From Ailurus styani (Eukaryota; Chordata; Mammalia; Carnivora; Ailuridae), in assembly GCA_002007465.1 (NCBI GenBank), contig LNAC01001831.1, positions 1 to 64,000 of the forward strand: a stretch of 64,000 nt of DNA. The letters are read 5' to 3'. Position 1 is the first letter of the stretch. Each line of letters opens with the position of its first letter. The notes beneath the pieces are model-generated. The model saw only the letters and a program-made list of their open reading frames with translations. It was not told the DNA's origin and did no database searches. This document shows positions 21,701 through 33,806 of the stretch, piece by piece. Position numbers and translations under genes: made by a program.

Positions 21701-22201
21701 ACCCTTTCCTGACATAAATTGCAACTTCATTTGCTATAGATCCAACATGTAAAAGGTGTCTATTGGAAAAAACCATTTCTGATTAGGATAAGTCCAAGGA
21801 TTTCAATATAATAATTGTAAATACTGTTGCTAACAAACATCTTGAAGTGTGTCTTCACAGATATCCAGAAGAACATAAATATAAAATATTAATAACTCTA
21901 GAGTAAAAAGACTACAAAACAAAGAATAATTTTTAATTTTAAAGAGTTGCTATTCATATATTATGTTAATAAAAGTTTGTATGAAATAATTAGGTCCAAT
22001 GAATTATTCAATAAAGATGAAATATAGGAGTTTTTAAGGATCTATGATTTAAAAATAAAGGATGTTAGTTAAACCAGACTTGTTTCATTAAATATTTAAA
22101 GCAAAATATATCCTAAATTATATTTGAATTTAAAATAGTTCTGTTTTTAAAAGTCTGTAACCATTTTGTAGCCAAAAAACAAAAAACATAAAAACAAAAC
22201 A
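18716..22201. other. AT-rich intergenic DNA
   Basis: No gene recognised. A 192-codon minus-strand open frame at 19002-19580 has no domain or homologue I know and is probably chance. Around 21030-21200 there is weak similarity to LINE-2. The rest is unassigned. Confidence 0.4.
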
Positions 22202-22409
22202 GGGGCGCCTGGGTGACTCAGTGGATTAAGCCTCTGCCTTCGGCTCAGGTCATGATCTCAAGGTCCTGGGATCGAGTCCTGCATTGGGCTCTCTGCTCAG
22301 CAGGGAGCCTGCTTCCTCCTCTCTTTCTGCCTGCCTCTCTGTCTACTTGTAATCTCTCTGTGTCAAATAAATAAATAAGAAATCTTAAAAAAAAAAAGAA
22401 AAGAAAAAA
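22202..22409 (+). mobile_element. CAN-SINE, plus strand
   Basis: Young-looking: ggggcgcctgggtgactcag head and a long A-rich tail. Confidence 0.95.
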
Positions 22410-23084
22410 CCAAATACTTTTGTTTTCATGCATGAGATATCTTGCTATTTTTTGTTTTGTTTATCTTGAAAATAAATCACCAAATTCTGCAGGCTGAATT
22501 AAAATTTGTCTTTCTCTATTTAAACAGCAACATAATTACTATTATACAGATACAATAAATATTGCTTAAAATTCATTTATTTTATATATTCATTTAAGTA
22601 ATGGTGGCACATAATTTTCAAACATTATCAACATTTTTGTAAGATATTTCTCCACATTTACTAGTGATAGTTTAGCATAATTAAATGATAATATGTGGAT
22701 ATATTTACCCAAACTCGAANGAATTTTCCGTATTGCTGTGTAGTAAATACGTAGCTTAACGATTGCTGTAATTGTATTATTTTTGAATAGGAAGGCTAAT
22801 GCAATCATATGCAGCTATAAAACATAAAGCTTTATTTTCTTTTGTTATATGTCAGTACGTTCCCTCATTTATATGTCAAGGCAAGGTTAACATCATAATG
22901 ATTTTTAAAGTGATTTTCAACATTAGGATTCAATAAAACTCTATCACACCCACACAAACACGAGTATATTAAAACAGAGAAGAAAAATCACTTCAGTCAG
23001 GAAAATAATGATTTTATTAGATATTAAAAATATGTAGCATCTAACTTCTGTNTATAACATCTGGCTTCTGTTAATTTTATCAGT
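22410..23084. other. AT-rich intergenic DNA with two single-N joins
   Basis: No gene. N at 22720 and 23052. Confidence 0.5.
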
Positions 23085-23288
23085 TTTTTTTTTTTTAAGA
23101 TTTTATTTATTTACTTGACAGAGAGAGAGATCACAAGTAGGCAGAGAGGCAGGCAGAGAGAGAGAGAGAGGAGGAAGCAGGTTCCCTGCTGTGCAGGGAG
23201 CCCAATGCCGGGCTCCATCCCAGGACCCTGAGATCATGACCTGAGCTGAAGGCAGAGGCCTCAACTCACTGAGCCACCCAGGCACCCC
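23085..23288 (-). mobile_element. CAN-SINE, minus strand, with target duplication
   Basis: Flanked by aattttatcagtttt on both sides (about 23073 and 23289). Confidence 0.95.
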
Positions 23289-23409
23289 AATTTTATCAGT
23301 TTTAATTATTTTTGAAACCTAAATACCACGTTCAGCGATAAAAGGTAGGGAGGAAAATTAAGCAGGTTAATCGTGCCACATTAATTATTAAAAGCACGCT
23401 CATTTACGA

Positions 23410-23722
23410 AATAAGTCAATCAGAGAAAGACAATTATATGATCTCTCTTCCATATGAGGAACTTGAGGGTCAGGGCGGGGGGTTGTGGGGGGTAGGGAGG
23501 GAAAAATAATGCAACAAGATGGGATGGGGAAGGAGACAAACCATAAGAGACTCCTAATCTCAGAAAACAAACTGAGGGTTACTGGGGGGTGGGAGGGTAG
23601 GAATAGGGTGGATGGGTTATGGACATTGGGGAGGGTTTGTGCTTTGGTGAATGCTGTGAAATGTGTAAGCCTGATGATTCACAGACCTGTACCCCTGGGG
23701 CAAATAAATAAATAAATAAATA
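23410..23722 (+). mobile_element. L1 3' end, plus strand, 5'-truncated
   Basis: Starts in the last codons of ORF2 (gaaataagtcaatcagagaa) and runs through the full 3'UTR (aaaccataagagactcctaa; gcctgatgattcacagacct) to an (AAAT)n tail. Confidence 0.93.
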
Positions 23723-24514
23723 GTCAGGGAAAAAAAAGAAAAGAAAAAGAAAACCCTTGGCTCAATTCCTCCTCCATAATAGCACTTCTGAATTCGGGGT
23801 GTCATTTATTTGGGTCAGATATAGTGAGTGGGAAACACCAATAGGAGGATGAAGTAATTTCTTCTGTGACTTAAGACATGAAGTGCAAAGGGAGATTCAA
23901 CCATCTTTATGCCAAGGAGACTCATAAAAATCCTGTGATATTTAAACCTGTCAGCACCTTTATTCTCTGTCCCTTTGAGCACATCAGCCACCCAATGGGT
24001 AAAAATTCCATAGCCTGCATTTCCCTGTCATAACAGACTCAGTACCTGAAAACTAGTCCTGATCCATCTTATTAATTTATAATTCTTCTCCTCATTTCTG
24101 CTGGTCTCTGTTTATTTTTTAACTTAAGTATTATAAAATCACTTCATCTACTAATTAATTTTTATTTATCGAATGGTAGTCATGCCACTGTACTCTCCAA
24201 GCAGCTGTAGACACGCAAAAGATATTATTAGGTGTCATATAAGAAAATGTTTTTCTAAACTGTATTTGTGAACCTAACTGTATTCTCAAGTAACGAAATA
24301 GTATGAGATTTTGTTCATGGAGATTAGAAGCAAACATTACACACATTGTGTGAGAGAGAGAGAGAGACAGAGGAAGACATGCTGAGATAAAAGAGGGCTG
24401 AGCCCCACTTTCAGGAGGCATTACTGAAGCACTTGCTCTCCAAGTTCATGGTCTCATTATCTTTCCCTCCCTCTCTCTATCTCTAGCCTCTACTTGCTCC
24501 GGTTTATCATGCAC
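23723..24514. other. Intergenic DNA
   Basis: No gene. Short GA-rich run at about 24352-24368. Confidence 0.4.
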
Positions 24515-24905
24515 AGCTCTACCATGGTGCCCTTTCTAAAATGCAAATTCGATCTCGTTTCTCTGCTGCTCAAGGTCTTTCAGGATATACAACAACACTT
24601 TCTCAGCAGGCTTCCAAACAAACATTAGCCATTTCTGGTATATAAGCTCCTCTCTGGCCAGACCAGGCTCCCTGTGCTTTCCAGAACACTGCTAATCTCC
24701 AGCATTTGCCCATGCTATTGCTCTGCCTGACCCTTGTCCGCACTGTTGATCACTTCATCCTTGGTGCAAGGATGGTGTTTGCTTCTGTGAATTGCAATGA
24801 TTTGAATCCTCATCTGTCCTCTCCCATTAGAGGATATGCTTCTTGGATGAAAGCCCTCTGTATTTATACTTCTATCCTCAGGGTCTAGGGCATAGTAAGT
24901 GATCC
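24515..24905 (+). mobile_element. LINE-2 remnant
   Basis: Ancient LINE-2 3' region: gcatttgcccatgctattgc, then tgctctgcctgac, then ccctctgtatttatacttct and agggtctagggcatagtaag. These match the known order of L2 3' end motifs. Strongly diverged. Confidence 0.6.
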
Positions 24906-25265
24906 TTATCTTTTTTAAATGACTGATTTAAATGCTCGCAAATGTTTTCTGGTTAAATAAACTGTCTAATATAGGTCACTAGACAAAAACATCTCAGAAA
25001 AAATATTATTTTCAGAAAACATATACCAACTATTGATGGGCATGGTCTAATCTCTATGAACAGCTTTTTCAACAGCTGATTTTTATTTTGATCTTGAAAA
25101 TGTTCCCTTTGCCATCTTTGAGTTAAGGGACTGGAGTTCCTGGAATGGACTCCCTTTTAGAAGGCTAATTAATAGAGGAAAACGCTACAGTATTCCTCTT
25201 TGCCCATTCTTGTTTTTCATGAGTGGGCTAGTATTTCTTAAGTAAATAATATATTTAGTTCTGGG

Positions 25266-25364
25266 GATGTGGAAATGTCTTTATAGCCTCACTTAGAAAC
25301 AGGCACATGTGAGGTCATATTTGTTTAACAAAGGAATGAAGGAACAGGCAGGATCCAAAGGTGG
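25266..25364. repeat. Direct duplication A, copy 1 (99 bp)
   Basis: Identical by eye to 25474-25572. The copies are separated by 109 bp of unique sequence. Confidence 0.95.
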
Positions 25365-25473
25365 AGGTAGTTTTTACTAGTGAACGGGAAGAAATAAGGG
25401 CATGAACATCTCCTGCCATTTTCTCCTTTGCCAATACTACACAAAACCCTACTTGATGCTGATCTGGAAATGA

Positions 25474-25572
25474 GATGTGGAAATGTCTTTATAGCCTCAC
25501 TTAGAAACAGGCACATGTGAGGTCATATTTGTTTAACAAAGGAATGAAGGAACAGGCAGGATCCAAAGGTGG
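25474..25572. repeat. Direct duplication A, copy 2 (99 bp)
   Basis: Second copy of the segment at 25266-25364. Confidence 0.95.
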
Positions 25573-25710
25573 CTCTATGGCCAAGTTCAGGCCATGTGTA
25601 ACAAGATAATAATTTGAGGACTTTTTATTCTTGTGGTAGAGAAACTTACAAAAGAATCTTTCAAGTTACTGCCCCCCACATAAAGGTCACCTCCATGGTG
25701 GATAATCTCA

Positions 25711-25854
25711 TAGCATTAAGAACATCACAGTTTTAGTCTAAAGCATGGGCGGAAAAAAAAAAGGTAGAGGGGGTGGCCAAACCATTTAGAAGCTTGGTGC
25801 AATAAGGTTTTTAAGGTTCACAACTTTGGTCTTATAAGCAGTTCTTTGGTAGTC
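25711..25854. repeat. Direct duplication B, copy 1 (144 bp)
   Basis: Identical by eye to 25912-26055, with 57 bp between the copies. Contains a poly-A run of the same length in both copies. Confidence 0.95.
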
Positions 25855-25911
25855 TTAAAGGACAGCCTCCCCTAGAGCTGCTAAGCTTCATATGAAATAA
25901 AGATAGAAAAG

Positions 25912-26055
25912 TAGCATTAAGAACATCACAGTTTTAGTCTAAAGCATGGGCGGAAAAAAAAAAGGTAGAGGGGGTGGCCAAACCATTTAGAAGCTTGGTG
26001 CAATAAGGTTTTTAAGGTTCACAACTTTGGTCTTATAAGCAGTTCTTTGGTAGTC
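25912..26055. repeat. Direct duplication B, copy 2 (144 bp)
   Basis: Second copy of 25711-25854. Confidence 0.95.
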
Positions 26056-26336
26056 AAAGATGTCTGCTTCTCCCTTGTACCTTGAGTAAATCATCTTCCC
26101 TCTAAATATCAGTAAAATCCCAGCACGAAACAAATGAATTTGTATTTAAAACAATACCGTGAACCAACACAAGGTAGGCTACTGACACAATGGCATAGGG
26201 GTGCTGATGCAGAACTTGCTCATAATGCTGTCACCTGATGTACATACTGACATTGAGACTGATGAGACAGCAGGCTTGGATATATCAAAGAGGCTGGCAA
26301 TCATAAAACGTACCAGGATCACCTAAGAGAATAGAG

Positions 26337-26522
26337 GAAAAGATACAAACACCATGGCTATGCAGTCCCATAGGGCATAGGCTTCTTCCATTTTGACCCA
26401 CTAGAGTTACTGAAAGCTGATATGAGACAGAAAAGATACAAACACCATGGCTATGCAGTCCCATAGGGCATAGGCTTCTTCCATTTTGACCCACTAGAGT
26501 TACTGAAAGCTGATATGAGACA
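26337..26522. repeat. Perfect head-to-tail duplication C (2 x 93 bp)
   Basis: 26337-26429 is followed immediately by an identical 26430-26522. On the minus strand the repeat period (93, a multiple of 3) keeps a chance open frame. Confidence 0.95.
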
Positions 26523-28046
26523 CACAAGCACATAGAGATGAGGAACACATTGGAGATGGCAAGAAGTTCACCTTGCTCACCTCTAAAACTCCAACAAAAG
26601 GAATTTAAAGGCTGGGGCTCAGGCTTATTAAAGATACTATATTGACTTAGATTATAAATACAGGATTTTACATATTAATGGATATTGATTACTTTCTGCA
26701 TGGAAAATTCTCAACAACTCAAAAATCTTATTTAGAATATAAAATATATAGGAAAGAGGTTTTGGCTGAGGTTTACTTTCCGACTCTTTGTAATAAGAGT
26801 AGAAAGAAAGCAGATGCTTAAAATATTTAAGAGGACAAATTGTTTTCAAATATCCCAAGACCCTATGTAGTCATTCTTATTTAAAAAAGTGTATGCTAAT
26901 TGCAAGTAACTTTTAACCACTTATCACTGAACATGCTATAACAATCAATTTGGGAAAAGGAAATGGTGCCTTATTTTGAGATGGTATAAAGTCCTGAAAA
27001 TGCTGTTGTTATAATTGAATTTTACATTAGAACATTCAATTGGTGTAGACACCAAACTAACCAGACACCAAACCAAACTAATTGGTTTAAGATGCTGTGA
27101 TTTTTCTGTTTACCTAAGAAATTGTTCATAGATTTATAATTTTTTTCTAGAATTTTTGCAAACCTGTATGTAGGAGGAGCTCTATTAAAATATTAAGACC
27201 ACCAAGGACTCAATGGTATGTTTTTTTCTCTTTCTCTATAAAGAAAAACAAAAAGAGACTCCAATAAATGTAGAGTTTGTGTTTGATGCTTTAAAATAAC
27301 CAGGGGTTATGAAGAATGTTCACTCTTTGTCTGATAAAGGCAGACCTTCCCAAAGTGTGTGTCCTGTTATTGTCAAGCATGTTGGAATCCCTAGCAGAAT
27401 GTTTTGATTCAAATATTTTACATGAATACAGAGAATCATTATTGTTGCTTCCATGAGGAAAAAGTGCATCAAAGTTAAAACCATAACAACAAGAGCAGAA
27501 ACTCTTCAATTGGCCATTTCTCTTGTGCCAGTCCTCTCTTTTCCATTTGTATGTTACAGTAAGAAGCTCTTCATGACTAGACTATTAAAATGACTGAATT
27601 GGCCTTTTGTGCCCCATTCTTAAATGGTCTTTAAGCCTCACCTTCATCACATCATTGCCCTGCTCAGAAGCTGTCCAAGGACTGAGTTCCTTAGCCCACT
27701 TAGAGATCAAGCACTGGGTGAATTAGGTCCTCTCCCTTTTGTGCCTACTGCCCCCAACACATTTCACTCAGTCCAGGAGTACTGCTCACTGCCCTTAACA
27801 TGATGCTCCCACTCCTCTCCATTAGGGCGACTTCAGGACAAATACACACACATACTATATATCTATATTTATCTACATCTCCTTCTCTCTCATATATATA
27901 TATAATTTATCCTTAAAAGGAAGACGAATATTAGATGGAGGGAACACTACAAGACATATGAAATCTCACAAGATCTTAGATTTTATCTACAGTTTCTTGG
28001 GAAAAGGATAAAGAGAGCTAAGAAACATTTCAGTTACAAGAAGAAA

Positions 28047-28107
<61 letters not shown>

Positions 28108-28139
28108 TATGATTTTGTTCACTGAAAAGTTTCTGGAGA
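26523..28139. other. AT-rich intergenic DNA
   Basis: No gene. A LINE-2-like remnant is possible at about 27600-27830 (attgccctgctcagaagctg). (TA)n/(GT)n simple repeats lie near 27890 and 28051. Confidence 0.4.
28051..28107. repeat. (GT)n microsatellite
   Basis: About 28 GT units. Confidence 0.98.
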
Positions 28140-28345
28140 GGGTCACCTGGGTGCCTTACTGGGCTAAAGCCTCTGCCTTCTGCAGAAGGTCATGATCTCA
28201 GGGTCCTGGGATCTAGCCCTGCATCTGGCTCCCTGCTCAGCAGGGAGCCTGCGTCTTCCTCTCTCTCTGCCTGCCTCTCTGCCTACTTGTGATCTCTCTC
28301 TCTCCATCAAATAAATAAATAAAATCTTTAAAAAATTTTTAATAA
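28140..28345 (+). mobile_element. CAN-SINE, plus strand
   Basis: Head gggtcacctgggtgcc; flanked by aaagtttctgg copies near 28122 and 28359. A single N follows at 28370, then a third partial copy of the flank. Confidence 0.92.
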
Positions 28346-28379
28346 AGAAAAATAAAGAAAAGTTTCTGGNTTAAAAAAG

Positions 28380-29422
28380 AAAAAAAGAAAAGTTTCTGAA
28401 GAAAAAGAGTAAAGTATGCATTCATAATTTTTCAAACTTTTTACCTTTAATATTTTTATGTCATTCACTCTCTTGTGTCAGATGAGGGACATAAACAAAG
28501 CTAACTAGTAAGCTGGACTGATGCTTTTTGCTTAATTATAAAAATAGATACTCCCTGAAGTTCATCAACTGCATCATTCTTTGGTTGCAGGAACTGAATA
28601 TCTTGATTTCTCATATGGTCATTAATAATAGATATGTCCACCATTGTGTCTTAGCCCCCACATGGCCAGATTGTATATGGCTGGGCTGCAGAGGAAGTTC
28701 ACAGAATGGGAACTAGCTACACACAGCAGGGAGCCCAAGAGAAGGGAGGCACTGAGAAAGAACCTGGTATCACAAAAGCAGGATGGCATATTCTTATGAG
28801 TTACATTAGCCTATTTTATTTCTCATCCCTGCTACTACTACTTCATTAAAAGAAAGAAGGCAAGTTATTTACTCAATCAATCAGATTTTTCTTTGAAGGA
28901 TCCTAACTCTTTTGAACTTAGGTTATTGGGAGGTAGGTACCTTAATATGAGATCATTTAAAGCTATTAATTTCCTACATTGAAAGGAATTCTGAAAATGT
29001 CCACATTGTTTAATTTTCTCTACAACCTACTGTCCTCCAACTGCACCAAATATATCAAAGGACTTAGCTTCTTTCTCCTTTTGATCCAGGACCTCTCTCC
29101 TTTAAAAAAAATCTTGCTGATCATTGACCTCAATGAAACATGTTGTCAACTCTAAACTCATTCTAGATGTTTTGAAAAAAAGATCATTTGAAGATCAGTG
29201 CAATGTAAATTTTTTTTAACTCTCTGACACTCAGTTTTTAGGGAACAACAACAACAATTTTTTTTTAATCTAGAGTTATGGGAGGGAAGGGGGGGGAAAA
29301 GGATGCATTAGTGAGAACGGTGGGAATTTTTAACTAAGCAGAAAGTAGCCCCAAAGGTGTATTCCTGGGAGTGGACACTTTAATGGAATTTTAAGTACTT
29401 TTTTTAAAAAACAAATACTGTG
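28380..29422. other. Intergenic DNA
   Basis: No gene or clear repeat. Confidence 0.4.
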
Positions 29423-29641
29423 GGCGCCTGGGTGGCTCAGGGGTTAAAGCCTCTGCTTTCGGCTCAGGTCATGATCTCAGTGTCCTGGGATCAAGGCCAA
29501 TAAATAAAAAATCTTTAAAAAGGGGGCCTGCTTCCTCCTCTGCCTGCCTCTCTGCCTACTTGTAATCTCTCTCTCTGTGTCAAATAAATAAATAAAAAAT
29601 CTTTAAAAAAAAAACAAACAAAAAAAAAACAAAAAAAACCC
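29423..29641 (+). mobile_element. Rearranged CAN-SINE with an internal copy of its own tail
   Basis: Starts as a normal SINE (gggcgcctgggtggctcagg) and is bounded by target duplications caaatactgtg (29412-29422 and 29642-29652). At 29499-29525 the usual central segment is replaced by a tail-like stretch (aataaataaaaaatcttt). The SINE then resumes with gcctgcttcctcctc and ends in the normal tail. Confidence 0.9.
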
Positions 29642-29652
29642 CAAATACTGTG

Positions 29653-31844
29653 CATATAAGGAATTAAATAACCAAAGACAGAATTTAGACCTAAGCAGAC
29701 ATTACAAGCCACAATGAATTTAATCAGAACTTTCACATAAGCCTCTGTGGGCAGTTGGCCATGTCCCCCACATTATCTGTGGGACTGACTGAGTGTCACT
29801 GCCACTAATGGAAATTAGCCCCCTGTTTGTTGTTGCCATGGCAATGCACCATTCAGAGGCATGTCATGTTCACAGATCAGTAGCAAGAGCACTGTTGCAG
29901 ACACACAAGTGCTCTCAGCTTTTGACCATCAACAGAAATTCACTCCGCAGTCTGTCAGGAAAGAGTCTCTAAGGTGAAGCAGCACCAGAGCTGGGATGAC
30001 CATCCCTTCCTTCTTCCTTTGTCACTGGGGCACTATTATCATTAAAATAAGGGTGTGGTGCATAAACAATGAATCTTGGATCACTGAAAAAAATAAAAGA
30101 AAATAAAAAAATAAAGTACAGTAGACAACCATGAGTAAAAAGTAACTCTGAATTTTCATGAATCCACTCATTCACAAACACTGTCAAAGAAGGTGCAAGA
30201 GTTCAAGAGAACCCAGAGGGTCAAAGAGAGGACTAGTTTTAAATTTGTGCTTATTGAACCTGGAAATGACATCGTCTGTTAGATGTAATCTTATTCTTAC
30301 CATAGCAAATCAAATCATGCTGACTGGCACCAACATCCAAGGCGATTCAGCACCATGAAAGGTGACTGGGAGCAAAAGGGGTCATATCTTTGTGGCACTG
30401 CTCTGAGAAATAGACACAGACATGTGTGGGAATATTCTACAAAGAATACATTTCTCCCCAAAGTGAAAAGCAAATCCTGCCCACAGTCTCTAAAGGGAGT
30501 GGGTATTCTCTGCTATAGATATATTCAGATTTCAAACTGAAGGTGTAAATACGAGGCTTTTAAGATCCAAAATGTTAGAGTAAGTCACAGGTATTGTGCA
30601 AGATGTTCTCATTTGTATGTAAGAAGTGATAAAGGGTGAGTGAGATGCATTTTGAGAAAGGTATTTTTCCCAGTTGGAAATATGGTTTTTATTAAATTAG
30701 GGATAATTTTCACCAAGCATGAAATACGCGAGTAAATCAGACATGTTGAAAAACACTTCTGTAAATGTTTATCTGTGTTGTCCAATACAGAGTCCGGGGC
30801 TAATTATGGCAATCCAGATTCACAGTTTCCTTGGGATCCTCTTTTATGTGGGGGTTGTGTTGCTGGTCCAGAACGGGGTCATCTGGAAACAGAAGTAACA
30901 CCACTTCATGCTGCTTGGGAATCACAGTGGAACTTGGTTCTAGGGGTAGAAACATGAAATCAGAACCAAGACTTCCTGAATTAGAAAAGCAGTCCTGCTG
31001 GTTACTCTGTGGGTGGGGGTGGGGGCATGGGGTGCCTTGGGCAGGGCAGGGAGGTAGGGAGAAAGAACTTCTTAATCATGTTTGTTTCCCTCCTGGTTCA
31101 GCAGTTCAAGGACAGTATTTTGCGGAATTTGATCAGAATTTAAGGTTGCACGACCCTGTTTTCCTGCAGGTCCCTGAATTGAGGTTAATCAGAGAGCAAG
31201 CCTGTGGGGAGGCAGCCCACAACACTCACACTGTGTTTAAGACTGATATGGCAAAGCTTTGTCCTCTGCCTGTCTGGATCATGTGGTCCAAGAAAGGTTT
31301 GCTTATTGAAAAAGCAGACAGTAGAGTCATACCATTATGGCTATGATTATGTGAGCTTCAAGGAAATGCTATTGAATACCTCAGTTGGGGCATAAACACT
31401 TAATATTAACAAAACCATAGACAGTAAAAATGGCTTGGCAGACTTCTTTCTTCCATGAAACTTAGTGGAACCGTACAACCCTAGGAATGCTTTCTCTGCT
31501 ATAGATAAAGAGAAATCCAAGGATGACTAAGTCTCTCACACAACAAATGCTGCTTTTTTAATGCACTACTGAATTATCAGATTAAATGACATGTGTGTTA
31601 GTCTCAAATGTCACTTTCACTGTATCCTGTAATCTCTAATGCTGAGGCCACTGAAATATAGGTAAAGGATCCTAAACTGAAGAAAAAAGCAAAAAAGAAA
31701 CAGATGAGAAATGAAAAAGATAAAGGAGTTTCGAAAGGTTCAGTCACCTAAGAAAGACCAGAAAGGGTTGAAAGATATGGGACTAGGACAGTATGGATAA
31801 GAAGAAAAACCAAGGGAATCTACCTTATTAATATCACACAAAGG
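29653..31844. other. Intergenic DNA
   Basis: No gene recognised. The open frames near 30831-31346 show no known domain. The stretch 29740-29960 is relatively GC-balanced and unique, and might be a conserved non-coding element; I cannot test that here. Confidence 0.4.
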
Positions 31845-32040
31845 GGGCGCCTGGGTGGCTCAGTGGGTTAAAGCCTCTGCCTTCGGCTCAGGTCATGATC
31901 CCAGGGTCCTGGGATCGAGGCCCACATCGGGCTCTCTGCTCGGCAAGGAGCCTGCTTCCTCCTCTCTCCTCTCTGCCTGCCTCTCTGCCTACTTGTAATC
32001 CCTCTCTCTGTGTCAAATAAATAAAAAATTAAAAAAAAAA
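31845..32040 (+). mobile_element. CAN-SINE, plus strand, young
   Basis: Near-consensus copy with perfect target duplication atatcacacaaagg (31831-31844 and 32041-32054). Confidence 0.97.
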
Positions 32041-32054
32041 ATATCACACAAAGG

Positions 32055-32769
32055 GATCCAAAGGAAAAGGATGGCCATGTGGATGGAACTTAATGAATCC
32101 ATGTCAGGTGAGAATCCTACACCCGTTGGACACTAGCATTAGGCACTCCCATATCCTGAATTCTGAATTAGTATCATGTTTAAGAAATGAAAAGAAACAA
32201 AAATCACCTGTTTTAAAGATTGAGAATTGAGGGGAAAGGTGAGTATTTTTTTTGTCTTCACCACACTTCGTTTTTGGACTGAAGAAAGCTCACTAAGTAG
32301 GTATTCGGGTTGGGGTGTGGGTGCTACCATCTACCACTCCCATGTTTACCCTAGGGGCCACCATGGAGCCCAAGCTCCAGAGAACCTCCAGAAAAACATT
32401 CAGGCTGGCTCTGTCACCCATGACTTAGGGGGCTCAGGTCCCTGGGGCCATGTGAAAACCTCAAGTGCTAGATGAGAGTCATCGTGAGTCTTTCTTCCTC
32501 ACCATCCACATTTCCTGAGTAACAACCCATTGCCCCAGTCTTGTCATGGTTATCACTTAGGATCACTCACTTACACAGATATGTGGATGAGGGGTGGGAT
32601 GATAAGATCATTATTAGGTCCACATCTAATGTTAGGGATAATCTGTTCACACACAGAGTGTCCTAAATCAAGACCAGCCACGTAAGTTGCAGGGCCCTTG
32701 AAAATGAAAATACAGGTTCCCTTGTTTAAAAAAAAGAAAAAGAAAAAGAAATAATTTTGCTTCTGTGGC
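32055..32769. other. Unique DNA flanking the provirus on the left
   Basis: No gene. Ends with CAATCC at 32770-32775, the target duplication of the provirus. Confidence 0.5.
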
Positions 32770-32775
32770 CAATCC

Positions 32776-33786
32776 TGATGTGAGCCGTCTGCTTGGTAGA
32801 AGCGGTGAACCCCCTCTGCAAGGCATGGGACACCACCCTCCTGCAAGGCGAGGAGAATTGCAATGGGTAAAGCATTACTCACCCCCTTCCATTTAAAAGC
32901 GGCTTGCAGCTCAAATGACGCATATTAATATGAATGGTAAGAATAGACTAGATTTGTTAAGCATAGGTTGGATTTGTTATTTGTAGATCCCGTATTATTA
33001 ATCAACGAAAATATATATAAACATAGTTACTAGGAAAAACACAGTCTGATTGTAAATAATTTACTTTTTCCAGGTATAGATAATTTACTCTTTCTATAGA
33101 TAAACAGGCCCGAGTAGAGTCCAGAATAACTGCCAGAGAAAGAATCTGGCGCCATGCTGTGCCTCCCCCAGGATAGGTAGCATTTAACTTTAGGGCTTAA
33201 TGACCTTACACAGAACCCTTGATTTACAACAGAACTATGAGTAACCATAAAAAGGGGTTTCCATGGGATTACAATACAGATAAGTGAAGCAGGCCTCATC
33301 AATCAGGCCTCTGAAAAAACACCAGGTACATCTACAAAGGTTCCTTTGATCAGTAAATAAACATCCTGGTTGTGTCTTTGTTTTTTTTTTGTTTTTTGTT
33401 TTTTTAAATCTGTGTTCATGAGATTTTTATTTTTTTTTTATTATTTATTTATTTATTTGACAGAGAGAGACATCACAAGTAGTCAGAGAGGCAGGCAGAG
33501 GGAGAGGGGGAAGCAGGCTCTCTGCTGAGCGGAGAGCCTGATGCGGGCCTCGATCCCAGGACCCTGAGATCATGACCTGAGCCGAAGGCAGAGGCATTAA
33601 CCCACTGAGCCACCCAGGTGCCCTGTCTTTGATCATCCTCTGTTACAATGATATAAATAAAGTACCCCGAGCCCTGAGGTTTTGGGAGATTCCTGAACAT
33701 AATTCGAGTCCGTCTCCTCATTTCACATCACTGATACCGTCCTTTCCTTCGGAGACCCCTGGACCTGCTGGAGCTGGACTCTGGCA
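32776..33786 (+). repeat. 5' LTR, interrupted by a SINE
   Basis: Begins TGATGTGAGCC, ends ctctggCA. About 760 bp excluding the inserted SINE and its T-rich tract (33381-33631). A polyadenylation signal AATAAA lies at 33656-33661. A 90-codon antisense open frame lies at 33030-33302. Confidence 0.95.
33381..33631 (-). mobile_element. CAN-SINE inserted in the 5' LTR
   Basis: Target duplication tgtctttg at 33373-33380 and 33624-33631; the 3' LTR has this site once, uninterrupted. The minus-strand SINE body is at about 33430-33623. Its A-tail (T-rich on +) is unusually long and carries an extra stretch (aaatctgtgttcatgagatt). Confidence 0.95.
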
Positions 33787-33788
33787 AG

Positions 33789-33806
33789 TGGCCCCCAAAC
33801 AGGGAC
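33789..33806 (+). promoter_or_regulatory. Primer binding site, tRNA-Lys3-like
   Basis: tggcccccaaacagggac begins two bases after the LTR CA end. It matches the complement of the 3' end of tRNA-Lys3 at 16 of 18 positions. Such a site primes minus-strand DNA synthesis. Confidence 0.85.

Noticed and set aside
26285..26548. 87-codon minus-strand frame with an internal protein repeat
   Set aside because: Produced by the 93-bp DNA duplication; no start context or homology.
30831..31346. 171-codon plus-strand frame
   Set aside because: No domain recognised; overlapping frames on the same strand equally open; likely chance.
33030..33302. Antisense LTR frame as a real gene
   Set aside because: Conserved between LTRs but no independent support; kept only as a finding.
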